Notes: a model not told the origin generated them from the letters alone. 37,227 nt of DNA from Anaerolinea sp. (GCA_020725765.1 DYEI01000017.1:1-37227); one strand, 5' to 3'; positions 15,665-25,324 are shown, numbered from the stretch's first letter. Made by a program: numbers and translations.

Positions 15665-18600
15665 TCAGGCGGCCGGCTCAGCCGGCGCTCCTTCGCTCTC
15701 TTCCCTTGCAGGCAGGGCCAGAGAGAGGACCTGCGAGACGCCTCCTCGCGTCATGGAGATTCCATAGATCGTCGAGGCGCTCTCGACTGTACCGCGGTTG
15801 TGTGTGATGACGATGAACTGCGTCTTTTGCGCGAGATCGGTCAAGAACCGACGGAAGCGGTGGACGTTCGCCTCGTCGAGGGTTGCGTCGACCTCATCGA
15901 GGACGCAGAATGGTAGCGGGTTGACCTTGAGCATCGCAAAGAGCAGCGCGACGGCGGTGAGCGCTCTCTCGCCGCCGGAGAGGAGCGCCAGGCTCTGTGA
16001 GCGCTTCCCGGGCGGCCGCGCCACGATGTCTATGCCGGATTCTGCCGGGTTCTCGGGATCGGTGAGCACGAGGCGGGCCGACCCGCCGTTGAAGAGCGCG
16101 GTGAAACAGGCGGAGAACTCGCGCGCGACCTGCCCAAAGGTCTCGGTGAACCGGTCGCGGATGAGCTGATTGAGGTCTGCGATGATCTGACGTGCCGAGT
16201 CGGCTGCGGCACTGAGGTCAGCGATCTGCTCGCTGAGGAACCGGTGCCGCTGGAGGACCTCGGCGTACTCGGACGGCGCGGACGGGTTGACCGGCCCCAG
16301 CCGGCGGAGACGGGCGCGCAGGTCTCTAACCTGTGCCGACAGGCCCTCGGGCAGGGCCGTCACAGCTGGCAGGGGGGTGGCCTCGGGACCGAGGTTCAGA
16401 CGCAGCTGTGTCGGCTGCCCGGGGTCAGCCACCTCAACAGGGCCGAGCTCCGACTCGATCTGGCGCTTGAGGGTGTCGATGTCCTCGCTGGCCCGCTCCC
16501 GCTCAAAGCTCAGCCGGTTCACCTCGGAGAGCTGAGCCTGCAACTGCTGGCGGTCGCGGTCCTCCTCTGCCTCGAGGCGGGCGCGCTGCTCTTCCAGGGA
16601 CTGGAGGGCATTCTCGGACTCTGCCAGTGGGCCGGCTACGGCCTGACGCGCCTGCTCGGCTGCCTGGAGGCTCTGGAAGAGCACTTCGGACTCCTGCGCC
16701 AGGCTTGCAGCCTCGGCGCGAAGCCGCTCGAGCTGTGATCGCCGCGCCTGTGCCTCGGCGAGCGCCCTCGTGAGGGCCTCGGCCTGGCTGGCTCTGAGTT
16801 GCTCCTCTGCGTGCCTCGTGCGAACCGAGATTGCGAGGGCCGTCTCGCACTCTGCCACCTGGCGTCGCAGCGCTTCGAGATCATCGCGCTCGACCTCGCT
16901 GCGTAGTGCCTCAATCCTCTGTCTCGCCTCAGCCAGGCTGCTCTCGAGGGTACGAAGCTCGGCGTGAACCTGCGCAACCTCAACCTGGAGGTCGTCGAGA
17001 GAGCGCCGGGCCTGCTCCTCCAGAGACCGGCGCCAGGCGAGGTCCTGCAGGAGGCGATCGTAGCGCTGCCGGAGAACGTTGGCCCGTTGCTCCTGCTGGC
17101 TTGCCGTCTCGCGCGAGGATTGCATGCGCTGGGCACAGTCGCGGACGAGCGTGCGGCAGGCCTGCTGTTTCTCTTCCTCGGTGCGCACGCGTGCCTCGGC
17201 TTCGGCCAGTGCCTGCTCGGCCGTGGCCAGGCGGGCAGGGAGATCGCGCCACTCGCGCTCCTGCGATAGGATGCTGCGCCCGCGCGGTCGCGAGCCGCCC
17301 CTCATCACGCCACGGGCCTCGATGACGTCGGCGTCGAGCGTTACCGCCTGGCGCAGGCGGCGCTCAGCGGCAAGCGATTTGCGGCCGGCAGCCAGGTCGT
17401 CGACGATGACGATGTTGCCCAGCAGCAGGTCGCACACGGGGCGAAGCTCGGGCTCGCACTTTACGAGGCGGGCGGCGATCCCACGCACGCCGGGCATGGG
17501 CGGGGCGGTGATGGGCTGGTGAGGACGGATGTAGTCCAAAGGGAGGAATGTGGCCCGGCCCGCGTCTGTGCGCTTCAGGTGCTCGATGCAGGCAACAGCA
17601 TCCTCCCACGTCCGGACGACCACGTCCTGCAGGTGGGCGCCAAGGGCGGCCTCGATCGCTGCCTCGAGCTCGCGCGGGACGGTGATGAGGCTGGCGACGG
17701 TGCCGATGACTCCCGGGAGGCCGGCACGAATGATGGCCTGGCTCCCTGAGTGGAGGTGCAGGGCCTGGCTGCGTGCACGGCGGAGGACCTCGAACTGGGT
17801 GCTGAGGCTCTGATATGCCTCTCGGGCAGAGTCGCGCTCCTGGCGGAGTTGGTCGAGGCGTGCTGCGGTTGCGGCGAGGTCGTCCTCGGCGCGGTGGTAC
17901 TCGCGCTCTGCTGCGTTGAGCGCTTCGAGCGCGGCAAAGTGGTCCGCCTCAGCCGACTCGACCTCACGTGCTGCGATGGCCAGTCGCTCCTCGGCCTGGG
18001 CTACTGCGGCCGCCTGCTCAGCAAGCTCGCGCTCGAGGTCCGTTCGGCGTCGTTCGAGCTGGGCAAGGCGGTTGTGGGCAGCCGCCTGGGCAGTGGCCAT
18101 GTCAAAGGCCGAGGACCGCGCACGCTCGAGCTCATCGCGTTGCGCCTTGAGGGCGGCCTCTGCGGAGCTAAGGGCGGCCTTGGCAGCGGATGCAGCCGTC
18201 TGCTGTTCGGCAGCAGCTGTCGCGAGGGCCGTGAGCTGCTCGTCATGGCGGGCGATGGCGGCACGGAGCTCCTCGCAGCGAGTCTCGGCGGCGGAGAGGT
18301 CGCTCTGCGCCTGCTCCAGCTGGCGCTGCACGGAACGGAGGCGCTCCTGGAGCACGGCAGCCCGCCGGCGCTGCTCCTCGTGATGGGAACGGAGCTGCTC
18401 GGCCTCCTGCCGACGCCGGGCGATCTCTGCCCGAATCGCCTGTTGGCGCTGACGCAGCGCCTCTCGCTCCCGGGCAATCGCCTGTACGCGGGCTCGGAGG
18501 CTCTCGACCTGCATCGTGCGCTCGGCGAGCTGCTCGGTAGCGGCAGCGAGGCGCTCCTGATGGCGGTGCCACTGATAGCCGTACCACTTGAGGAGCGCCG

Positions 18601-19270
18601 CTTCGAGCTCGCGCTTGATGGAATCGTACTCCCGTGTGCGCTCGGCCTGCCGCTGAAGGCTTTCGAGACGTGGTGTGATCTCGTTCAGGATATCGTTCAG
18701 GCGCTCAAGGTTGTGTCGCGTCTCGTCGAGCCTTCGAAGGGCCTCGTTGCGCTTCTCGATGTGAATACGAATCCCCGCTGCCTCTTCGAGGAGGAGACGG
18801 CGCTCCTCGGGGCGCAGGCTGAGCGCCGCATCGACCTGACCCTGACCGATGACCACCGACTCGCTCCGGGTCAGGCCGGCGCGCCCAAGCAGCTCGGTGA
18901 TGTCTCGCAGGCGGACCCGAGAGCCGTTGAGATAGTACTCGTTCTCGCCCGAGCGGTACGCTCTGCGGGTGATGGTGACATCGGTGTAGTCCAGGGGGAG
19001 CCAGCGGGTGCTGTTATCGAGCACGAGCGAGGCCTCGGCAAGGCCGAGCCTTGGCCGCTCGGCACTGCCACTGAAGATCAGGTCCTCGGTCCGCTTTGCC
19101 CGCAGGGCGCCGTGGCTCTGCTCTCCCAGGGTCCAGCGGATGGCATCGGCGATGTTGCTCTTGCCGCTGCCGTTGGGCCCGACGATGGCCGTGACTCCGC
19201 CGTTGAAGACGAACTCGGTACGGTTGGCAAAGCTCTTGTAACCCTGGATCTCCAGTCGCTTCAGGAACAT
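15665..19270 (-). CDS. smc: Chromosome segregation ATPase SMC
   Basis: A 1201-residue SMC protein of full length. The N-terminal head has Walker A GPNGSGKSN (residues 31-39), YKSFANRTEF ahead of it and IGQGQVD with the following EEAAGI. Long coiled coils flank a hinge (about residues 500-660) with GLPGVIGTVASLI, ALGAHLQDVVV and LRQAVTLDADVIEARGVMRGG. The C-terminal head has the ABC signature LSGGERALTAVALLFAM and Walker B PFCVLDEVDATLD. The complex with ScpA/ScpB organises and segregates the chromosome. It is the last gene of the ROK-rnc-smc operon; the rnc-smc pairing is common in bacteria. Translation could start at GTG 19276 or ATG 19270; no ribosome-binding site clearly favours either. 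Confidence 0.97.
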   Translation of the reverse strand: MFLKRLEIQGYKSFANRTEFVFNGGVTAIVGPNGSGKSNIADAIRWTLGEQSHGALRAKRTEDLIFSGSAERPRLGLAEASLVLDNSTRWLPLDYTDVTITRRAYRSGENEYYLNGSRVRLRDITELLGRAGLTRSESVVIGQGQVDAALSLRPEERRLLLEEAAGIRIHIEKRNEALRRLDETRHNLERLNDILNEITPRLESLQRQAERTREYDSIKRELEAALLKWYGYQWHRHQERLAAATEQLAERTMQVESLRARVQAIAREREALRQRQQAIRAEIARRRQEAEQLRSHHEEQRRRAAVLQERLRSVQRQLEQAQSDLSAAETRCEELRAAIARHDEQLTALATAAAEQQTAASAAKAALSSAEAALKAQRDELERARSSAFDMATAQAAAHNRLAQLERRRTDLERELAEQAAAVAQAEERLAIAAREVESAEADHFAALEALNAAEREYHRAEDDLAATAARLDQLRQERDSAREAYQSLSTQFEVLRRARSQALHLHSGSQAIIRAGLPGVIGTVASLITVPRELEAAIEAALGAHLQDVVVRTWEDAVACIEHLKRTDAGRATFLPLDYIRPHQPITAPPMPGVRGIAARLVKCEPELRPVCDLLLGNIVIVDDLAAGRKSLAAERRLRQAVTLDADVIEARGVMRGGSRPRGRSILSQEREWRDLPARLATAEQALAEAEARVRTEEEKQQACRTLVRDCAQRMQSSRETASQQEQRANVLRQRYDRLLQDLAWRRSLEEQARRSLDDLQVEVAQVHAELRTLESSLAEARQRIEALRSEVERDDLEALRRQVAECETALAISVRTRHAEEQLRASQAEALTRALAEAQARRSQLERLRAEAASLAQESEVLFQSLQAAEQARQAVAGPLAESENALQSLEEQRARLEAEEDRDRQQLQAQLSEVNRLSFERERASEDIDTLKRQIESELGPVEVADPGQPTQLRLNLGPEATPLPAVTALPEGLSAQVRDLRARLRRLGPVNPSAPSEYAEVLQRHRFLSEQIADLSAAADSARQIIADLNQLIRDRFTETFGQVAREFSACFTALFNGGSARLVLTDPENPAESGIDIVARPPGKRSQSLALLSGGERALTAVALLFAMLKVNPLPFCVLDEVDATLDEANVHRFRRFLTDLAQKTQFIVITHNRGTVESASTIYGISMTRGGVSQVLSLALPAREESEGAPAEPAA

Positions 19271-19313
19271 CGTCACACGATCCGTTTCTTCGGCGAGCGA
19301 CTGAGCCGCGACA

Positions 19314-20072
19314 TCAGGGCCGGGCGCGCTGAGAGTTCTGCGTCTGGGGGGAAGTGCTCTGCGTGGCCCCGGTCTCGGGGTTCTCCAGAGCGGCGCGAGC
19401 TGCCGCCTGCTCAGCCGCCTGCTTGCTGGGTCCCTTTCCGGTGCCGACTACCAGGCCATCGACGAGCACCTCGACGAGGAACTCTTTGGCGTGATCCGGG
19501 CCCGTCTCGGCTACGGTACGATACACGGGAGTGCAGTGGAGCCGGGCCTGTACCCGCTCCTGGAGGAGGCTCTTGGGGTCGCGCATGGCCGCTCGATCCA
19601 AAGCGTCGATGGCGTCGCCGAGGAGGCGATGCATGAGACGGCGGGCCTCGTCGACCCCCCGGTCAAGATACGTGGCGCCGAGGACCGCCTCGAGCGCAGC
19701 GCACAGGTTTGCTGGCCGGTAGCGTCCTCCGCTGGCTTCCTCGCCCCGGCCGAGGAAGAGGTGGCCGGGGAGGTCGATGCGCCGGGCTGCGCGGGCCAGT
19801 GCGTCGGTGCGCACGAGGGCGGCGCGCATGGCCGTGAGCTCGCCTTCGCGCGCCGCCGGGAAGCGCAGATACAACTCCTCGGCGGCCAGGAGGTCAAACA
19901 CCGCATCGCCGAGGAACTCGAGGCGCTCGTTGTCCGATGTCACTTCGCAGGGGTTCTCGTTGACGTATGAGCTGTGGGTCAGTGCCTCTCGCAGCAGCTC
20001 AGGCCTGCGGAAGCGAATCCCCAGCTTGCTCTGCATTGAGGCCAGCACGGCCTCGGGGTCACGTTCGGCCAT
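19314..20072 (-). CDS. rnc: Ribonuclease III
   Basis: A 252-residue endonuclease for double-stranded RNA, used in rRNA processing and mRNA decay. The RNase III domain (about residues 8-155) has THSSYVNEN and the signature NERLEFLGDAVFDLL (catalytic E49, E52 and D56). The later Glu lies in LCAALEAVLGATYLD. The double-stranded RNA-binding domain (about 160-232) includes PKSLLQERVQARLHCTPVYR and GKGPSKQAAEQAAARAAL. A short disordered tail follows. The chosen start, ATG 20072, overlaps the end of the ROK gene by 14 bases, indicating translational coupling. It lies 37 bases ahead of smc on the same strand. Confidence 0.97.
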   Translation of the reverse strand: MAERDPEAVLASMQSKLGIRFRRPELLREALTHSSYVNENPCEVTSDNERLEFLGDAVFDLLAAEELYLRFPAAREGELTAMRAALVRTDALARAARRIDLPGHLFLGRGEEASGGRYRPANLCAALEAVLGATYLDRGVDEARRLMHRLLGDAIDALDRAAMRDPKSLLQERVQARLHCTPVYRTVAETGPDHAKEFLVEVLVDGLVVGTGKGPSKQAAEQAAARAALENPETGATQSTSPQTQNSQRARP

Positions 20073-21015
20073 ATTCAAGGAACAGGGCGATGGCACCGAG
20101 GACCCCCGCGTCGTCGCCAAGAGCTGCCGGCTCGATGCGCACCTGCGCTGCCATACAGGGGATTGCCCGCTGGCGGACAACGCTCCGAATGGTGTCGAAC
20201 AAGAGGTCGCCCGCGTGAGCCACGCCGCCTCCTATCAGAATGAGTTCGGGCTCCAGAATATGTATCAGGTTCACGAGTGCCACGCCGATGTAGAATGCGG
20301 CGTTCTGTAGTACGTCTGCGGCCAGGCTGTCCCCCCCGCGCGCTGCCTCCGCTACGATCTCTGCCGTTATGCGCTTGGGGTCGCCGCCAGCCAGAGAGAG
20401 CATCACCGATGGCTCGCCCCGCCCGACGCGCTCCGCTGCCGCCCGCGCGATCGCCGGGCCCGAAGCCAGAGCCTCCAGGCATCCGGTGTTCCCACATTTG
20501 CAGGGCGGGCCGTGTGGCTCTATGGCGGCGTGCCCGATCTCGCCAGCAAAGCCACGGCGGCCGAGGAGCAGCCTTCCGCCCGTGATGATCCCGCCGCCGA
20601 TGCCGGTGCTGACAGTCATGTAGACCAGGTTGTCGACACCGCGCGCGGCCCCGAAACGTCTCTCGGCAAGGGCGGCAGCGTTGGCATCGTTGCCGACGAC
20701 CACGGGGAGCCCAAGCTCGGCTTCGAGCCTCGCCTTGAGAGGTACATTGATCCACCCAAGGTTGGGGGCGGCCAACACGACGCCATCCCGGTAATCGAGG
20801 GGACCGGGCGAGCCCGCGCCGACCCCGGCGATGGGAAGGCCCCCGGCCTGCGCCATGACTGTGCGCGCCGCCGCCACGATACGCCCCATCACGGCTTCGG
20901 GGCCATCCTCAGGAGCGGTACGTGTGCGGTAGCGTGCGAGGACCCTCCCATCCTCTGTTGCCAGGATGGCACGGACCTGAGTGCCTCCGAGGTCAATGCC
21001 TACGAGCGCCGTCAC
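20059..21015 (-). CDS. ROK-family sugar kinase (glucokinase-like)
   Basis: A 318-residue cytoplasmic kinase. It begins with the ATP-binding phosphate-1 motif LVGIDLGGTQVRA, has the substrate Asp in VVGNDANAAALAERRFG and the ST-GIGGGII glycine loop, and carries the ROK zinc motif CKCGNTGCLEALASG. There is no helix-turn-helix at the N-terminus, so it is a kinase rather than a ROK repressor. Glucokinase activity is the usual one for this subgroup, but other hexoses or N-acetylmannosamine are possible. The start is GTG 21015 with GGGAG upstream. It is the first gene of an operon with rnc and smc, driven by the promoter at 21099-21127. Its last bases overlap rnc. Confidence 0.9.
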   Translation of the reverse strand: MTALVGIDLGGTQVRAILATEDGRVLARYRTRTAPEDGPEAVMGRIVAAARTVMAQAGGLPIAGVGAGSPGPLDYRDGVVLAAPNLGWINVPLKARLEAELGLPVVVGNDANAAALAERRFGAARGVDNLVYMTVSTGIGGGIITGGRLLLGRRGFAGEIGHAAIEPHGPPCKCGNTGCLEALASGPAIARAAAERVGRGEPSVMLSLAGGDPKRITAEIVAEAARGGDSLAADVLQNAAFYIGVALVNLIHILEPELILIGGGVAHAGDLLFDTIRSVVRQRAIPCMAAQVRIEPAALGDDAGVLGAIALFLEYGRT

Positions 21016-21098
21016 TGCTACTCCCGACTCTCCGCCCTGCCAGACTGCATGGCGCCACAGACCCCGGCCCGCGATACAGGAGGATTGGGCCGCGCGCT

Positions 21099-21127
21099 AG
21101 TATACCACAAGTGGGAAGGCGTCACAA
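21099..21127 (-). promoter_or_regulatory. Sigma70-type promoter of the ROK-rnc-smc operon
   Basis: On the minus strand: TTGTGA (21127-21122), a 17-base spacer and TATACT (21104-21099). Transcription should begin near 21092, about 77 nt before GTG 21015. Confidence 0.7.
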
Positions 21128-21136
21128 GGCCCGGGG

Positions 21137-21206
21137 CCATTCTCGGGTGTATCCCAGAGTCGCCGGCGCAGACTACAACCATTGTGGGATATACCCGCCA
21201 TTCTCG
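21137..21206. promoter_or_regulatory. Paired inverted motifs between divergent promoters
   Basis: GGGTGTATCCCA (21145-21156) and TGGGATATACCC (21185-21196) are inverted copies with one difference and centres exactly 40 bases apart. The 9-mer CCATTCTCG also appears directly repeated at 21137-21145 and 21198-21206. The block lies between the minus-strand ROK promoter and the plus-strand mutS promoter. It looks like a pair of regulator-binding sites; the regulator is unknown. Confidence 0.5.
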
Positions 21207-21212
21207 ACCCCG

Positions 21213-21241
21213 TTGACATCGCCATGCCATTCCTCTACAAT
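21213..21241 (+). promoter_or_regulatory. Sigma70-type promoter of mutS
   Basis: A perfect TTGACA (21213-21218), a 17-base spacer and TACAAT (21236-21241). Transcription should begin near 21248, leaving about 25 nt with GGAGG (21262-21266) before ATG 21273. Confidence 0.85.
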
Positions 21242-21272
21242 AGCCTCGCTTCCCCGTTCATGGAGGCCTGTG

Positions 21273-23915
21273 ATGACCACGCCGCTACGCCAGCAGTACC
21301 TGCGCATCAAGCGAGAGTATCCCGGCACCATACTCTTCTTCCGGCTGGGGGACTTTTACGAGACTTTTGACGACGACGCCAGGATCGTCTCAGAGGTCTG
21401 CGATATTGTGTTGACCTCGCGCCCGGTTGGGAAGGATCAGCGCGTGCCGCTTGCCGGCGTGCCGCACCATGCGGTCGAGGGGTACATAGGGCGGCTCATC
21501 TCTGCGGGCTACAAGGTTGCCATCGTCGAGCAGATGAGCGAGCCAGGTGCAGGGCATCTGGTAGAGCGGGAGGTCGTCCGCGTCGTGACACCGGGCACGG
21601 TGGTGGAGCCATCGCTGCTGGACGCGCGGCGGAACAACTATCTCGTGGCACTCGCCCTCCAGCCCGAGCGGGGCGGGGTGGCATACGTTGACATAACTAC
21701 GGGAGAGTTTGCCACGACCGAGGTCCAGGGGGAGGGGAGTACGGGAGCCATCTGGCAGGAGGTGGCGCGGCTGCAGCCGGCGGAGTTGCTCGTGGCGCCC
21801 GAGTTGGAGGCGCAGGCAAGGTCGTGGGCGGCGGAGCGCGTCGACGGCCTTGCCGATCGCATCAGCGTCGTTGACGGCTGGCGATGGGAGGAGGAAACGG
21901 CCCGGCAGGCGTTGCTACAACACTTTGGAGTGGCCTCTCTGGCTGCCTATGGCTGCGAGGGCCTGCCCGCCGCCATTCAGAGCGCGGGCGCCATCGTGCA
22001 GTATCTCCAGCAGACCCAGCGCTCCGCTCTGGCGCAGCTCACCGGGTTGGTCACCTACTCGACGAGCAGCTTTATGACGCTCGATGCAGCGACTCGGCGG
22101 AATCTGGAGCTTACCGAGGGCCTGCGGAGCCGCACTACCAAGGGGTCGCTGCTTGGAGTGTTGGACCTGACCGTCTCTCCCATGGGGGCACGACTGCTGC
22201 GACGCTGGATCCAACAGCCCCTCCTCCAGGTGGACCAGATCACGGCGCGTCAGGAGGTCGTGGCCGCCCTGGTGGCGCATCCGGCGTGTTGCGCGGCGAT
22301 TCAGAAGGCTCTCCGGCAGGCGGGGGACCTGGAGCGCCTGACGAATCGGGTGGTGCAGCGGGTCGCCACACCAAGGGACCTCCTCGCCCTGCGCACGGCG
22401 CTGGCAACCGTTCCCGGGGTAGTGGCGGAGCTGAATCGGATCGTTGAGGCCTCGGAGAGTGAGGCGCCGGAGGTGCAGGGGCTTCTCTCCCGGCTCGACC
22501 CTTGTGGGGAGGTCTCGGAGCTCATTGCGAACGCGATCGCAGACGATGCGCCCGCCTCGATGCACGAGACCGGTGTCATCCGGCCGGGCTACTCCAGCGA
22601 GTTGGATGCAGTCGCTCGGGCCAGCCGCGATGCGAAGCAGTGGGTGGCTGACCTCGAGCGCACCGAACGTGAGAGGACCGGGATCAAGTCTCTCAAGGTG
22701 GGGTACAACCGCGTCTTTGGCTACTATATCGAGGTGACCCGGGCCAACCTGGGCGCCGTCCCGCCGAACTACATCCGCAAACAGACGCTGGTCAACGGCG
22801 AGCGCTTCATCACGCCCGAGCTGAAAGAGCAGGAAGCCCTCATCCTGCACGCTGAGGAGCGGGTCGCCGAGCTCGAAGCCCGGCTCTTCCGGGAGGTGCT
22901 GGACCGGATCGCAGCCGAGTCCAGGCGGCTGATGGGGACGGCGCAGGCCCTCGCCCACGTGGACGTGTACGTGGCGCTCGCGGAGGTTGCGAGGCGCTAC
23001 GACTACTGCCGGCCCGCCATTGACGATGGGCCAGTGATCGAGATTGTTGAGGGGCGGCATCCGGTGGTGGAGCGCACGCTGCCACGGCTGAGCTTTGTGC
23101 CCAACGACACGCGGCTCTCTCCGGAGGAACAGATCCTCATCATCACGGGGCCCAACATGAGCGGCAAGTCCACGTATCTGCGACAGGTAGCGCTGATTGT
23201 GTTGCTTGCCCAGATCGGCTCCTTCGTGCCGGCCAGGCAGGCGCATATCGGCATCGTGGACTGTATCTTCACGCGTGTGGGCGCGCAGGATGAGATCACC
23301 GCCGGGCAGAGTACCTTCATGGTCGAGATGCTCGAGACGGCACTGATCCTGTCCCAGAGCACCCGCCGAAGCCTGCTGATCCTCGACGAGGTCGGCCGTG
23401 GTACCAGCACATATGACGGCCTGGCCATCGCACAGGCTGTGGTGGAGTACGTGCACAACAATCCCCGGATACAGGCCAAGACCCTGTTCGCCACCCATTT
23501 CCACGAGCTCACGGAGCTGGAGAAGTACCTCCCCCATGTACGGAACTATAACGTGGCCGTGGTCGAAGAGGGCGACAGGGTCACATTCCTGCACAAGATC
23601 GTTCCGGGTGGTGCGGACCGCTCCTACGGCATACATGTGGCACAGATCGCTGGCATTCCGCGCCCCGTCATCCGACGTGCCCGAGAGCTGCTCGAAGAGC
23701 TCGAGCGCAGGGTGGAGGCAGATTCTGAGCGGCGTCCGGCCGCGCCCGCGCGCAGCCGGCGAGTGCCCCCGGCGCAGCTTCCGCTCTTCTCGAGTGCTGA
23801 GGATCCCCTCATTGAAGAGTTGAAGGCGCTTCGCATCGACGAGATGTCGCCGCTCGAGGCGCTGAGCAAGCTGTACGAGCTGCAGAGACGCGCGCGCGAG
23901 CGGGGCAGTGCGTGA
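21273..23915 (+). CDS. mutS: DNA mismatch repair protein MutS
   Basis: An 880-residue MutS1. The mismatch-recognition domain starts with PLRQQYLRIKREYPGTILFF and contains the Phe-x-Glu motif in GDFYETFDDDA. The connector, lever and clamp domains follow (about residues 130-590), including KSLKVGYNRVFGYYIEVT. The ATPase domain has Walker A GPNMSGKSTYLRQ (from about residue 626), TRVGAQDEITAGQSTFMVEM, Walker B LLILDEVGRGTSTYDG and FATHFHELTEL. The C-terminal tail (APARSRRVPPAQLPLFSSAE) contains a QLPLF segment resembling a beta-clamp-binding motif. I chose ATG 21273, which has GGAGG upstream; an open frame continues further upstream without supporting signals. No mutL follows; trmFO starts 77 bases later from its own promoter. 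Confidence 0.98.
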   Translation: MTTPLRQQYLRIKREYPGTILFFRLGDFYETFDDDARIVSEVCDIVLTSRPVGKDQRVPLAGVPHHAVEGYIGRLISAGYKVAIVEQMSEPGAGHLVEREVVRVVTPGTVVEPSLLDARRNNYLVALALQPERGGVAYVDITTGEFATTEVQGEGSTGAIWQEVARLQPAELLVAPELEAQARSWAAERVDGLADRISVVDGWRWEEETARQALLQHFGVASLAAYGCEGLPAAIQSAGAIVQYLQQTQRSALAQLTGLVTYSTSSFMTLDAATRRNLELTEGLRSRTTKGSLLGVLDLTVSPMGARLLRRWIQQPLLQVDQITARQEVVAALVAHPACCAAIQKALRQAGDLERLTNRVVQRVATPRDLLALRTALATVPGVVAELNRIVEASESEAPEVQGLLSRLDPCGEVSELIANAIADDAPASMHETGVIRPGYSSELDAVARASRDAKQWVADLERTERERTGIKSLKVGYNRVFGYYIEVTRANLGAVPPNYIRKQTLVNGERFITPELKEQEALILHAEERVAELEARLFREVLDRIAAESRRLMGTAQALAHVDVYVALAEVARRYDYCRPAIDDGPVIEIVEGRHPVVERTLPRLSFVPNDTRLSPEEQILIITGPNMSGKSTYLRQVALIVLLAQIGSFVPARQAHIGIVDCIFTRVGAQDEITAGQSTFMVEMLETALILSQSTRRSLLILDEVGRGTSTYDGLAIAQAVVEYVHNNPRIQAKTLFATHFHELTELEKYLPHVRNYNVAVVEEGDRVTFLHKIVPGGADRSYGIHVAQIAGIPRPVIRRARELLEELERRVEADSERRPAAPARSRRVPPAQLPLFSSAEDPLIEELKALRIDEMSPLEALSKLYELQRRARERGSA

Positions 23916-23946
23916 GCTCGCCGAGAGCCCCCATCCCCTTCCCCTC

Positions 23947-23975
23947 TTGACCATAAGTGATGCCTGTGCTATCAT
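23947..23975 (+). promoter_or_regulatory. Sigma70-type promoter of trmFO, very close to its start
   Basis: TTGACC (23947-23952), a 17-base spacer and TATCAT (23970-23975). A start point about 7 bases downstream falls at 23982-23983, next to GTG 23984, ATG 23987 and ATG 23993. The trmFO mRNA would therefore be leaderless or nearly so. Confidence 0.65.
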
Positions 23976-23992
23976 GGCCACGGGTGATGCGT

Positions 23993-25324
23993 ATGGCAGA
24001 GGTGATCACGGTGATCGGCGGTGGCCTCGCCGGCTGCGAGGCAAGCTGGCAGGCCGCGAGGCTGGGCTGCAGGGTGCACCTGTACGAGATGCGCCCGACG
24101 GCAATGACGCCGGCACACCAGACGGGCGACCTTGCGGAGCTGGTCTGCAGCAACTCGCTGGGGTCGGACCTCGTTGACCGGCCGCTCGGGCTGCTGAAGG
24201 CCGAGCTACGTCGACTTGGATCGCTCATCCTGGCCTGTGCCGACGCCACCTCTGTGCCGGCGGGGAGCGCGCTTGCGGTCGACCGCGAGCTGTTCGCGCG
24301 CGAGGTCACGCGGCGCATTGAGGAGCACCCCCTGATTGAGCTGAGGAGAGAAGAGGTGACCAGCCTGCCCGAGGATGGCCCCGTGGTCGTGGCGACGGGC
24401 CCATTGACCTCGGCGACCCTCTCGGAGGCAATCCGGCGGCTGACGGGCCAGGAGTACCTGCACTTCTACGATGCCATGGCGCCGATCGTCACGGGCGAGT
24501 CGGTCGACATGACGCGGGCCTTCCGCGGCGGGCGCTATGGTCGAGGCGACAGTGACTATATCAACTGCCCGATGACCCGCGAAGAGTACGAGCGGTTTGT
24601 CGCAGAGCTGGTATCGGCCGAGACCGCTCCGCTGCGGGATTTTGAGGTGCAGGACGAGCGCTTTTTCGAGGCCTGCCTTCCGATCGAGGTTATGGCGAAG
24701 CGAAGCCCGGACGCTCTGGCCTTTGGTCCTCTGCGGCCGGTTGGGCTGGTAGATCCGCGCACAGGGATGCGTCCCTATGCCGTGGTTCAGTTGCGGCAGG
24801 ACAATCTGGCGGCGACGCTGTACAACATTGTCGGCTTTCAGACCAACCTGCGCTGGAGCGAGCAGAAGCGTGTGTTCTCGTTGATACCCGGGCTCGAGCA
24901 CGCCGAGTTTGTGCGCTTTGGTCAGATGCATCGCAACACCTTCCTGGCCTCTCCGGCGCTTTTGGAGCCGACGTTCCAGTGCCGCCTGAGGCGAGACCTG
25001 TTCTTTGCCGGGCAGATCACGGGCACCGAGGGGTACGTTGGATCGACGATGAGCGGCCTGGTAGCGGGGATGAACGCCGCGCGCCTGTTGCGAGGCGAGC
25101 CGCTCATCGCTCTGCCGCGCACGACCATGGCGGGTGCTCTGTGTCACTACGTATCGAGTGGCGACGCAGCGACGTTCCAGCCGATGAAGGCGAACTTTGG
25201 CCTGCTTCCGGAGCTGTCAACGCGGGTGCGGAGCAAGAGGCTCCGCCAGCAGGAGATGGCGCGGCGGGCCCTGGAGGATCTGGAGCGAGCATGCAGGGAA
25301 ATGGAGGGGGCCCGGGTCGACTAG
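23993..25324 (+). CDS. trmFO: Folate/FAD-dependent tRNA (m5U54) methyltransferase TrmFO
   Basis: A 443-residue flavoprotein that methylates U54 in the T-loop of tRNA using methylenetetrahydrofolate. The N-terminal FAD site [20 protein letters not shown] is followed by the TrmFO signature [14 protein letters not shown] and [10 protein letters not shown]. Further segments are [50 protein letters not shown] and the C-terminal [15 protein letters not shown]. The length fits the family. Several in-frame starts exist (GTG 23957, ATG 23960, GTG 23984, ATG 23987, ATG 23993); I favour 23993 because [11 protein letters not shown] begins right at the FAD fold and the first two lie inside the promoter. 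The next gene starts inside its last codons. Confidence 0.95.
   Translation: MAEVITVIGGGLAGCEASWQAARLGCRVHLYEMRPTAMTPAHQTGDLAELVCSNSLGSDLVDRPLGLLKAELRRLGSLILACADATSVPAGSALAVDRELFAREVTRRIEEHPLIELRREEVTSLPEDGPVVVATGPLTSATLSEAIRRLTGQEYLHFYDAMAPIVTGESVDMTRAFRGGRYGRGDSDYINCPMTREEYERFVAELVSAETAPLRDFEVQDERFFEACLPIEVMAKRSPDALAFGPLRPVGLVDPRTGMRPYAVVQLRQDNLAATLYNIVGFQTNLRWSEQKRVFSLIPGLEHAEFVRFGQMHRNTFLASPALLEPTFQCRLRRDLFFAGQITGTEGYVGSTMSGLVAGMNAARLLRGEPLIALPRTTMAGALCHYVSSGDAATFQPMKANFGLLPELSTRVRSKRLRQQEMARRALEDLERACREMEGARVD

Noticed and set aside
17750-19636. Long open frame antisense to smc
   Set aside because: Leu/Gly-rich shadow of the SMC coiled coil and head; no domain or ribosome-binding site.
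21915-23981. Long open frame antisense to mutS
   Set aside because: No recognisable domain and fully covered by mutS coding sequence; a GC-bias artefact.
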